From: Chloroflexi bacterium UBA4733
GTDB taxonomy: Bacteria > Chloroflexota > UBA4733
NCBI GenBank assembly: GCA_002404055.1
Contig: DHIZ01000041.1
Location: forward strand, 1 to 6,733
DNA length: 6,733 nt
Reading direction: 5' to 3'
The notes under the pieces were generated by a model. It was not told the origin of the DNA and ran no database searches. It saw only the letters and a program-made list of their open reading frames with translations. How positions within the stretch are numbered: position 1 is the first letter of the stretch; each line of letters opens with the position of its first letter. The translations under genes and the position numbers were made by a program. Positions 1 through 5,175 of this stretch are shown here, in pieces.

Positions 1-125
1 AAGTGCGCCACAGAGTTTCGCAGTGCCTGCTTGCCTCCCTCAGGGGGATCGGCCGCATGCACTGTATCGCAGTGAATCGCTCCACTGGGCAGCAACCGAC
101 CGGCGCGAAAACTTGTGGCGCACTT
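1..125. repeat. Inverted-repeat pair, possible small MITE-like element
   Basis: The first 12 bases (AAGTGCGCCACA) are the exact reverse complement of 114-125 (TGTGGCGCACTT). The match continues inward over about 6 to 10 more bases if one or two single-base gaps are allowed (AGTTTCGC near 14-21 against GCGAAAACT near 106-113). The roughly 90 bases between the arms have no convincing coding content. The arrangement fits a tiny non-autonomous element with terminal inverted repeats, or one large hairpin. The left arm begins at the first base of the window, so the true outer edge and any target-site duplication cannot be seen. Nothing else in the window resembles it. Confidence 0.4.
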
Positions 126-274
126 AGTTGCGGGATGGAAAGCGCGAGTGCGATGCATGGTAATGCACAGCAAGCGAGCATTGCGATGGTCGCGGCCCTG
201 CTCTGCTGGCCGTCACCCCATTTGCGTTCTGCTCCGCCGCGTCTTAGACTGCTCTCTACAATCGAAGAATGTGT
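126..274 (+). other. Leader region upstream of the thiamine riboswitch, no gene seen
   Basis: I see no credible gene here. Open frames that cross this stretch run through the riboswitch and lack ribosome binding sites. It contains a minor 5-bp hairpin (TGCAT at 154-158 with ATGCA at 163-167, loop GGTA), which is too small to interpret. The promoter of the thiamine operon must lie here or just upstream. Confidence 0.5.
222..250 (+). promoter_or_regulatory. Candidate promoter of the thiamine operon
   Basis: TTGCGT (222-227) and TAGACT (245-250) are separated by 17 bp and match the sigma-70-type consensus at 3 of 6 and 4 of 6 positions. Initiation about 7 bases downstream, near 257, would give a leader starting just ahead of riboswitch helix P1 at 275. 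The placement is sensible but the boxes are weak. TACAAT at 257-262 is another possible -10, but it has no acceptable -35 partner. Confidence 0.3.
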
Positions 275-364
275 TCCGCAGGGGGAGCGAGTAGCTGAGA
301 GGCGGTATCAAGACCACCAACCCCTGGAACCTGATCTCGTCAGAACGAGCGTAGGGAATGCGGA
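275..364 (+). ncRNA. TPP riboswitch (THI-box) aptamer
   Basis: This aptamer binds thiamine pyrophosphate and switches off the operon behind it. The two conserved cores are present: CTGAGA at 295-300, and the block from ACCTGATC to GCGTAGGGA (about 329-357). Helix P1 closes as TCCGCA (275-280) with TGCGGA (359-364). P2 can form from the G-run at 281-285 with CCCC at 321-324. An optional extra helix is GGCGGT (301-306) with ACCACC (313-318), with one mismatch. P5 is CTCGT with ACGAG around a CAGA loop (about 336-349). The genes downstream encode a thiamine-pyrimidine transporter and TenA, exactly what this riboswitch class controls. An ATG at 358 lies inside the aptamer and is not a start codon. 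Confidence 0.95.
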
Positions 365-411
365 CAGCAATGCCCCCAGCACGCTGTTGTCGTGCCGGGC
401 GTTGTGGGCTA

Positions 412-449
412 CCGGCGATGGCAGCCGCCTGGCGGTCTGCCACCGCCGG
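412..449 (+). terminator. Long GC-rich hairpin, probable riboswitch expression platform
   Basis: A 15-bp interrupted stem can be read directly. CCGGCG (412-417) pairs with CGCCGG (444-449), TGGCAG (419-424) pairs with CTGCCA (437-442), and CCG (425-427) pairs with CGG (433-435) around a 5-base loop. There is one A/C mismatch and one bulged T. It lies between the aptamer and the first start codon, where a conditional terminator would be expected. The sequence after it is pyrimidine-rich (GTGTCCCTCCCTGTTCC) but lacks a clean T-run, so it may be an atypical terminator or a structure acting on translation. I did not find a convincing anti-terminator pairing with P1. Confidence 0.5.
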
Positions 450-485
450 CGTGTCCCTCCCTGTTCCTGAACCGCTCGGGAAAGT

Positions 486-492
486 GAAGGGG
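486..492 (+). promoter_or_regulatory. Ribosome binding site fixing the ykoE start
   Basis: GAAGGGG lies 9 bases before the ATG at 502. It decides the start in favour of 502 over the in-frame ATG at 358, which is inside the riboswitch. CCCT (455-458) could pair with AGGG (488-491) and TTCC (464-467) with GGAA (479-482), so the site might be hidden in one RNA conformation. That pairing is short and speculative. Confidence 0.6.
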
Positions 493-501
493 CATCGCAA
501 A

Positions 502-1095
502 ATGCAGAGGGCAACTGTCACGTCCCGGAGTTGGTCCACCCGCGACATCGTGGTTACCGCGGCGCTCGCCGTGGCCAGTGGCATTGCGTTCATCGCCTTC
601 GACTGGTTCTGGTCCGTCGCTCAGGCTTTTGGTGGCAACTTCGTCGGCAACGCGCTCGCCGGCTTCTGGCTCATCGGGGGCCTGCTGGCCCCCTATATCG
701 TTCGCAAACCAGGCTCCGCGCTGTTTGGCGAGTTGGTGGCTGCGCTCGTGGAGAGCTCGTTCAACCCCTGGGGCGCCACCGTCATCCTGTCCGGTCTGTT
801 GGAAGGGCTCGGCAGCGAGGCGGTCTTCCTGGCCACCGGCTACCGCCGCTTTGATGCCAGAGTGATGGCTGCCGCCGGGGCCTTCGGGGCCGCCTTCTTT
901 TTTGTGACGCAGCCCCTCTGGACGCAGGGCTATTACAAGCTCAGCCTGCCCGTCGTCATCGCCTATTTTGTCCTGCGGACGCTCAGTGGCGCGATCCTGG
1001 CCGGTCTGCTCGGCAAAGGCGTCGGTGATGCCCTCGTGCCGACCGGGGTGCTCGACGGCTTCGCCATCGCCCAGAACCGCCAGCAAGAGATATAG
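502..1095 (+). CDS. ykoE: Thiamine-precursor ECF transporter S component (YkoE family)
   Basis: This is the substrate-binding membrane subunit of an energy-coupling factor transporter of the YkoEDC type, which imports the pyrimidine half of thiamine (hydroxymethylpyrimidine or a close relative). The product is 197 aa, a usual YkoE length, with about six hydrophobic segments (roughly 16-38, 50-68, 72-86, 91-113, 120-138 and 149-172). YkoE-like features include the R-K-P-G-S-A stretch near 68-73 followed by a membrane helix containing E77 and E84, the N-P-W-G motif at 88-91, and G-L-x-E-G-L-G-S-E-A-V-F at 98-109 leading to Y-R-R. The start at 502 is chosen for its ribosome binding site and because the upstream ATG is in the riboswitch. 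ykoD follows after 21 bp. The TPP riboswitch and tenA support the substrate assignment, but exact specificity among thiamine, HMP and aminopyrimidines is inferred. Confidence 0.9.
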   Translation: MQRATVTSRSWSTRDIVVTAALAVASGIAFIAFDWFWSVAQAFGGNFVGNALAGFWLIGGLLAPYIVRKPGSALFGELVAALVESSFNPWGATVILSGLLEGLGSEAVFLATGYRRFDARVMAAAGAFGAAFFFVTQPLWTQGYYKLSLPVVIAYFVLRTLSGAILAGLLGKGVGDALVPTGVLDGFAIAQNRQQEI

Positions 1096-1116
1096 CACGA
1101 GTAGGCGAGCAGCGCT

Positions 1117-2886
1117 ATGACCACGGCCATCGCCGCCGAGGACTTGACCTTTCGCTATGCTGGGCGCAAACGACCCTGCCTGCGCGACGTGACGTTTGCG
1201 ATCGCCCCGGGTGAGACGGTGCTCGTGCTCGGTCCGAGCGGTTGCGGCAAGAGCACGCTGGCCCTTTGCCTGAATGGGCTGATCCCGCACGTGATTGAGG
1301 GAGAGTTGAGCGGCCACGTGCGGGTCGCCGGACGCGACACGCGCGACTGCCCCCTCGCCATGACCACGCGCGACGTCGGCATGCTGTTCCAGGACCCTGA
1401 CACGCAGTTCTGCATGCTGCGTGTGGACGACGAGGTCGCCTTCGGCCTGGAAAATCTGCGCCTGCCGCGCGCTGAGATGGCTGGGCGGATCAGCGCCGCC
1501 TTGTGGCTGGCAGGGCTGGACTGTCCGCTGACGACGCGGATCGACACGCTGTCCGGCGGCAACAAGCAGCGGCTGGCGCTGGCCTGCGTGCTGGCAATGC
1601 AGCCGCAAGTGCTGGTCTTCGATGAGCCGACGTCGCACCTCGATCCCTGGAGTGCCCAGAACGTCGTGGCGATGATCCAGGGGCTGAAAGCGGGCGGCGA
1701 GCACACGGTGATTCTGATCGAGCATCGCCTCGACCACCTGATGGGCCTGATTGATCGCGTCTTGCTCCTTGGCCCCGATGGCGTCCTCCTGGCCGACGGT
1801 GAGCCGCGCCGGCTGCTGCGCGACCAGGCTGCCGTCCTCGATCAGTTCGGCATCTGGATTCCGCAGGTCAGCGAACTTGCCGGGAGTCTGCAGCAGCGTG
1901 GTGTGGCCGTTGAGCCCTACCCCCTGACTATTGCCGAGGCGGCAGCAAGTCTAGCTCCGCTGGCGGCGGGCGGCCTTCCTTTCGCCAACCGAGTGCGCTT
2001 GCCGGCATCGGCAGAGCCCCGAGTCCGCCGGGAACAGGCGATCAGCGTGCGGGGGCTATCGTACCGTTACCAGGCCGGCCCGGCGGTGCTCCACGACATT
2101 CGCCTGGATATCACGGCGGGCGACTTCGTCGCCGTTGTCGGCCCGAATGGCGCCGGCAAGTCGACGCTCGCCCAACACATCGCCGGCATCCTACAGCCAC
2201 CGCCCGGCACGGTGTTCCTGGGGGAACGTGACCTACGTGCGCTGCGGCAGGTCGCCATCGCGACCCTCGTCGGTTATGTCTTCCAGAATCCAGAGCACCA
2301 GTTTGTCACGACCTCGGTCTTCGACGAGCTCGCTTTCGGCCTGCGCCTGCGTGACCTGCCGGAAGCCGGGGTGCGTGGTCGCGTCGAGGAGATGCTCACC
2401 GGCTTCGGCCTCGGGCAGCTCGCACGCGCCAACCCGTTTCGCCTCAGCCAGGGGGAAAAGCGGCGCCTCAGCGTGGCGACCATGTTGATTCTCGGCCAGG
2501 AGGTCCTGGTGCTCGATGAACCGACCGTGGGGCAGGATCGCCGGAACGCCGGGATGCTCCTATCGATCTGCGAGAGGCTGCATCGCGAGGGGAAGACCAT
2601 CGTCATGATCACGCACGACATGCGGCTGGTCGCTGAGCACGCGCGGACCGTCATTGTGCTGGTGGAAGGTAGGGTGGCGTTTACCGGGTCGCCGGCGGAA
2701 CTCTTCGCCGACGCAGTGCTGGTGGCACGCGCGCACCTGGAGCCGCCGCCGATGCTGGAGCTGAGCCGGCTGCTATTCGATAAGAAAGGCGGTTCGGCGC
2801 CGCCTGCTGAGGGCGCATTCTTGCCTTTCACTATCGATATGCTGGCCGCCGCCCTGGCGCCGACCCCGCTGGCGGTGGCGCGATGA
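1117..2886 (+). CDS. ykoD: Energy-coupling factor ATPase, two fused ABC domains (YkoD)
   Basis: This cytoplasmic subunit hydrolyses ATP to power the ECF transporter. The 589-aa protein carries two complete ABC ATPase domains in one chain, so it supplies both nucleotide sites. Domain 1 has Walker A GPSGCGKST (39-47), Q-loop FQDPDTQF (91-98), signature LSGGNKQR (145-152), Walker B VLVFDEPT (165-172) and switch histidine H203. Domain 2 has Walker A GPNGAGKST (342-350), Q-loop FQNPEHQF (389-396), signature LSQGEKRR (443-450), Walker B VLVLDEPT (463-470) and switch histidine H500. The FQDPD/FQNPE Q-loops are typical of ECF (CbiO-like) ATPases. Both sites look catalytically intact. A tail of about 50 residues after 540 is also usual for these fused ATPases. 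The Shine-Dalgarno before 1117 is weak, and the stop overlaps the ykoC start as ATGA, implying translational coupling. Confidence 0.95.
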   Translation: MTTAIAAEDLTFRYAGRKRPCLRDVTFAIAPGETVLVLGPSGCGKSTLALCLNGLIPHVIEGELSGHVRVAGRDTRDCPLAMTTRDVGMLFQDPDTQFCMLRVDDEVAFGLENLRLPRAEMAGRISAALWLAGLDCPLTTRIDTLSGGNKQRLALACVLAMQPQVLVFDEPTSHLDPWSAQNVVAMIQGLKAGGEHTVILIEHRLDHLMGLIDRVLLLGPDGVLLADGEPRRLLRDQAAVLDQFGIWIPQVSELAGSLQQRGVAVEPYPLTIAEAAASLAPLAAGGLPFANRVRLPASAEPRVRREQAISVRGLSYRYQAGPAVLHDIRLDITAGDFVAVVGPNGAGKSTLAQHIAGILQPPPGTVFLGERDLRALRQVAIATLVGYVFQNPEHQFVTTSVFDELAFGLRLRDLPEAGVRGRVEEMLTGFGLGQLARANPFRLSQGEKRRLSVATMLILGQEVLVLDEPTVGQDRRNAGMLLSICERLHREGKTIVMITHDMRLVAEHARTVIVLVEGRVAFTGSPAELFADAVLVARAHLEPPPMLELSRLLFDKKGGSAPPAEGAFLPFTIDMLAAALAPTPLAVAR

Positions 2887-3716
2887 AGCTCTTCCTCTAT
2901 ATCGAAGGCGATTCCTTCCTGCACCGGCTGAACCCGCTCACCAAGCTGGTCTTCGTGGGACTCGTCATGCTGGTGTTGACGCTGATCGTCGATCCTGTGA
3001 CGCCGCTGGTCGTCGCCTTCCTGCTGCTTATGACCATGACAGTGCTGGGACGCATCCCCGTGGTCGCGCTGTTGCGCTCCCTGCGCCTGTTTCTCCTGGC
3101 AGCCTTTGGCCTGTTTTGGACCACTGCCTTCTTTTATGCCCTGCCTGCTGGAACGGCCGTGCGCCTCCTGCTGCACGTCGGACCGGTCGTGCTGATGGAT
3201 CAGGGGGCGGCCTACGGTGCGGCCATCACCTTCCGGATCCTGGCGATCTTCGCGGCGTCCCTCCTGTTCACCCTGACCACCGACCCGACGGAGCTGCTGC
3301 AGGCGCTGATCCAGCAGTGGCGCCTGAACCATCGCTTCGGCTACGGCGTGCTGGCCGCCTACCGTTTCGTGCCGCTCTTCGAGGGGCAGCTTGCCAGCAT
3401 TCGCGCAGCACATCGGGTGCGCGGTGTGCCGGAGGGCGGCGGGCTGGGCAGGCGATACCGGCGGCTCGTGGGCTACCTGGTGCCGCTGCTGGCCGGCGGC
3501 GTACGCCAGGCCGGGCGGGTGGCCGTGGCCATGGATGCCCGCGGCTTCGGCGCCTACCCCAGCCGGACCTTCTACCGGCGTGCCGTCTTCGCCGGAGGCG
3601 ACCTGGCCTTCGCCATCGGAGCATTCCTCGTCCTCGGCGGTACCTTGCTTGGCCTGCATGCCCTGGGGTGGTTGGGGCAACTGATGCCACCGTTGTTCGT
3701 AGGGAAAGGAACATAG
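2883..3716 (+). CDS. ykoC: ECF transporter transmembrane coupling protein EcfT (YkoC)
   Basis: This membrane scaffold links the S component to the ATPases. The 277-aa protein begins with a region typical of EcfT (S-F-L-H-R-L-N-P-L-T-K-L near 11-22), followed by hydrophobic segments at about 22-36, 38-56, 65-85, 110-132 and 240-262. The two cytoplasmic coupling motifs used by EcfT proteins to dock into the ATPases are visible: A-H-R-V-R-G (176-181) and A-M-D-A-R-G-F-G (216-223). The start overlaps the ykoD stop by 4 bp, and the only upstream Shine-Dalgarno-like sequence is weak (GGCGGTGG), so translation is probably coupled to ykoD. The next gene starts only 2 bp after the stop. Its place between ykoD and tenA under a TPP riboswitch supports the YkoC assignment over EcfT of another vitamin system. 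Confidence 0.93.
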   Translation: MKLFLYIEGDSFLHRLNPLTKLVFVGLVMLVLTLIVDPVTPLVVAFLLLMTMTVLGRIPVVALLRSLRLFLLAAFGLFWTTAFFYALPAGTAVRLLLHVGPVVLMDQGAAYGAAITFRILAIFAASLLFTLTTDPTELLQALIQQWRLNHRFGYGVLAAYRFVPLFEGQLASIRAAHRVRGVPEGGGLGRRYRRLVGYLVPLLAGGVRQAGRVAVAMDARGFGAYPSRTFYRRAVFAGGDLAFAIGAFLVLGGTLLGLHALGWLGQLMPPLFVGKGT

Positions 3717-3718
3717 CG

Positions 3719-3829
3719 ATGGAACGTGCGACCCGCCGCTGGACGGCGATTCTCCTGATTATTGTCGCAATTTACGTCGTGTTACTGCTCAGCCACTGGG
3801 TGCTGGGTGTCGGCATTTTACCCTGGTAG
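3719..3829 (+). CDS. 36-residue single-pass membrane peptide in the thiamine operon
   Basis: I do not recognise this gene. It encodes 36 residues: a short basic N-terminus (MERATRRW), one hydrophobic helix at about 9-33, and a C-terminus G-I-L-P-W. It looks like a small single-span membrane protein, probably with the N-terminus in the cytoplasm by the positive-inside rule. A Shine-Dalgarno-like AGGGAAAGGA lies a few bases before the ATG, inside the end of ykoC. The gap to ykoC is 2 bp, and its stop codon TAG overlaps the strong AGGAGG of tenA. The tight packing and good start signal argue that it is translated. By analogy with other tiny transporter subunits (KdpF, CydX, AcrZ), it may be an accessory part of the ECF complex, or it may mainly couple tenA translation. 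No function is demonstrated. Confidence 0.65.
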   Translation: MERATRRWTAILLIIVAIYVVLLLSHWVLGVGILPW

Positions 3830-3833
3830 GAGG
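3828..3833 (+). promoter_or_regulatory. Strong ribosome binding site fixing the tenA start
   Basis: AGGAGG is followed by a 6-base spacer and the ATG at 3840. It overlaps the stop codon of the 36-aa peptide. It rules out the longer in-frame reading from 3762, which would overlap the peptide gene and has no such signal. Confidence 0.85.
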
Positions 3834-3839
3834 AAACAC

Positions 3840-4559
3840 ATGAGTATCGCCACGATCGTCCGCCCCTCGGAGCGCCTTCAGGCGGCCGCGATGCCGGTGT
3901 GGCAGCGCATCATTGAGCACCCGTATATCCAGGAGTTGAAGCAGGGAACGCTCCCCATCGAAACGTTTCGCTGCTATGTCCAGCAGGACTGGCTGTACCT
4001 GCAGGAGTTCACCCGCACGGTGGCGGTGATCGCCAGTCGCTGTCCCGAACCCGAGCAGGTCAAGTTTTTGCTGTCCTGGGTCGAACCGCTGGTGAAGATG
4101 GAGTACCACTTCCACAAGAAGCACGCGGCGCAACTTGACCTTGATTTTGACCACATTACCTGGGAGATGAACGAGGCGAACTGGGCCTACACGCGCCACA
4201 TGCTCGCTGCTGCCCACACCGGCAGCACAGCCGAAGCCCTGGCCGCCTTACTCCCCTGCCCCTGCGTTTACTCCTACGTCGGTCAAACGCTGATCCAGGG
4301 TCCGCCCTCGCCGGAGCCGATGTACGCGGACTGGATCGCCTTTTACGCGCCGGGCCATGTCGATCAGACCGAAGCAGTTGCCGAGGGGCTGCGTGATCGG
4401 GACCGGCGCATCGAGGCCATTCAGCAGCTCTACGATCAGGCGGCTTCGACCGCCGACGCGGCGACGCTGGCCCGTTGCGAACGCAACTACGTCATCAGCA
4501 GCCGCTACGAGTGGTGCTTCTGGGATGCGGCGTACCGACGAGCCACCTGGCCGGTCTAG
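3840..4559 (+). CDS. tenA: Aminopyrimidine aminohydrolase / thiaminase II (TenA)
   Basis: TenA hydrolyses 4-amino-5-aminomethyl-2-methylpyrimidine to HMP, salvaging base-degraded thiamine, and can also cleave thiamine. The product is 239 aa, the normal TenA length, and should be an all-helical cytoplasmic enzyme. Residues matching the Bacillus active site are visible: D50 and Y53 in Q-Q-D-W-L-Y (D44/Y47), Y117 in W-A-Y-T-R-H-M (Y112), nucleophile C140 in L-L-P-C (C135), Y144 (Y139), and E224 in S-S-R-Y-E-W-C-F-W (E205). This places it in the cysteine-type (TenA_C) group. One oddity is that the usual P-C-x-W-x-Y loop reads P-C-P-C-V-Y, with cysteine 142 where tryptophan is common. It is the last gene of the riboswitch operon, so the transporter likely feeds it its substrate. 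Confidence 0.95.
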   Translation: MSIATIVRPSERLQAAAMPVWQRIIEHPYIQELKQGTLPIETFRCYVQQDWLYLQEFTRTVAVIASRCPEPEQVKFLLSWVEPLVKMEYHFHKKHAAQLDLDFDHITWEMNEANWAYTRHMLAAAHTGSTAEALAALLPCPCVYSYVGQTLIQGPPSPEPMYADWIAFYAPGHVDQTEAVAEGLRDRDRRIEAIQQLYDQAASTADAATLARCERNYVISSRYEWCFWDAAYRRATWPV

Positions 4560-4600
4560 CCGGCAGAGCCGCCGTCTTGCCCCCGGACATCCTCAGTCCG
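4550..4600 (+). terminator. Weak hairpins after tenA, no clear terminator
   Basis: Two short stems lie here. GCCGG (4550-4554) pairs with CCGGC (4560-4564) around the stop codon, and CGGAC (4584-4588) pairs with GTCCG (4596-4600) with a 7-base loop. Neither is followed by a T-run. They may help to end the thiamine transcript, possibly with Rho, but the evidence is slight. Confidence 0.25.
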
Positions 4601-4654
4601 ATGTACCACATGAGGCACGCCCGATTCCCGCTCGTATGAGGCGTCGTCCGCATC

Positions 4655-4668
4655 TAGACACCTGTCTA
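4655..4668. promoter_or_regulatory. Perfect palindrome, likely operator of the HTH gene
   Basis: TAGACA (4655-4660) and TGTCTA (4663-4668) form a perfect 6-bp inverted repeat with a CC spacer. The size and symmetry suit a dimeric helix-turn-helix repressor. It ends 38 bp before the start of a gene that encodes such a protein and coincides with the predicted -35 box, so autorepression is the simplest reading. That role is inferred. Confidence 0.55.
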
Positions 4669-4684
4669 TACAACATGGCAGAAT
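4655..4684 (+). promoter_or_regulatory. Candidate promoter of the HTH antitoxin-like gene
   Basis: TAGACA (4655-4660) matches the -35 consensus at 5 of 6 positions. CAGAAT (4679-4684) matches the -10 at 4 of 6, with an 18-bp spacer. Transcription would begin near 4691, immediately before the GGAGG ribosome binding site at 4693-4697, leaving a very short leader. The -35 hexamer is the left arm of the palindrome, so a bound repressor would block it. Confidence 0.45.
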
Positions 4685-4706
4685 AGGGCTATGGAGGAAC
4701 AATGAG

Positions 4707-5060
4707 ATGGTTGCGTCGCGTCAACGCGTAGTGTCGCCCAGTCTCCGGCAGCTTCGGGGTGACCTTGATCTCTCACGAGAGCGCATGGCGCGCCTTCTCG
4801 ATGTCAGTGCGAAAACGGTCGAGCGTTGGGAGACGTTGGAGCATCCTCCGGCAGGCGTTCGTCAGCGACGCGACCTGGCGCTGATCAGCGAGATTGTCAT
4901 GCTGGGGCGAACGGTGTTCAGCGCAGATGGTTTTGTCCGCTTTCTCAATGCACCACTTCCGGTTTTTGGCGGCAATACCGCCTTGCAGATGATGGAGCGT
5001 GGGCACACGACTGAGGTGCTGGCGGCCCTGGCTGCCGACTACGAGGGCGCCGGCTTTTAG
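4707..5060 (+). CDS. HTH protein resembling Xre/MbcA/ParS-family antitoxin
   Basis: The 117-aa product has an N-terminal helix-turn-helix at about 22-42 (L-S-R-E-R-M-A-R-L-L-D-V-S-A-K-T-V-E-R-W-E) that should bind DNA. Its C-terminal part, at about 72-117, has the look of the antitoxin toxin-binding domain of the Xre/MbcA/ParS group (DUF2384-like): a short helix ending F-L-N-A-P, then F-G-G-N-T-A-L-Q-M-M-E-R-G, a helix V-L-A-A-L-A, and a terminal G-A-G-F. Such proteins normally neutralise an adjacent RES-type toxin and repress their own operon. GGAGG at 4693-4697 is 9 bases from the ATG at 4707. An ATG at 4702 is out of frame and hits a stop after nine codons. No toxin gene lies on either side, so it may be an orphan or a stand-alone regulator. 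The HTH is clear; the family call is fairly likely. Confidence 0.7.
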   Translation: MVASRQRVVSPSLRQLRGDLDLSRERMARLLDVSAKTVERWETLEHPPAGVRQRRDLALISEIVMLGRTVFSADGFVRFLNAPLPVFGGNTALQMMERGHTTEVLAALAADYEGAGF

Positions 5061-5162
5061 GTGACACTGGAGGGATTGATCCCCGGGCGGCCAAACAATG
5101 CTACGCTCTCGCAGGCAACGCGCCAGCATAGCTAACGCCTGAGGATTGGCCTGCCGGGAAAC

Positions 5163-5166
5163 GGAG
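5163..5166 (+). promoter_or_regulatory. Ribosome binding site supporting a GTG start for the PHP gene
   Basis: GGAG sits 9 bases before GTG at 5176 and 12 before a second GTG at 5179. An in-frame TTG at 5146 has a GAGGA placed directly against it, too close to serve, so 5176 is preferred. Confidence 0.5.
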
Positions 5167-5175
5167 TGGGGCAAC

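Noticed and set aside
3..470. 155-codon open frame on the + strand at the window start
   Set aside because: It runs through the inverted repeat, the TPP aptamer and the expression platform. It has no ribosome binding site and a low-complexity product unlike any protein.
358..501. N-terminal extension of ykoE from the ATG at 358
   Set aside because: The ATG lies in riboswitch helix P1, and the extension (R/A/C-rich) is unlike YkoE. The ATG at 502 has a good ribosome binding site.
409..1737. Long antisense open frame of 442 codons across ykoE and ykoD
   Set aside because: It is a typical GC-rich shadow frame opposite clearly real genes, with a His/Gln/Arg-rich product and no domain.
2737..2886. 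C-terminal tail of YkoD as a novel added domain
   Set aside because: Fused ECF ATPases often carry such a tail with P-P-P-M-L-E-L and a final short helix, so it is not unusual.
2274..3680. Antisense open frame of 468 codons across ykoD and ykoC
   Set aside because: It is the mirror of genuine ABC and EcfT coding sequence, and its composition is shadow-like.
3762..3839. Extended tenA start at 3762
   Set aside because: It overlaps the 36-aa peptide gene, whereas AGGAGG is ideally spaced for 3840, and TenA length and N-terminus fit 3840.
5061..5135. 24-codon GTG frame right after the antitoxin-like gene, considered as a toxin remnant
   Set aside because: It has no hydrophobic or catalytic pattern and no clear ribosome binding site, and is too short to resemble a RES toxin.
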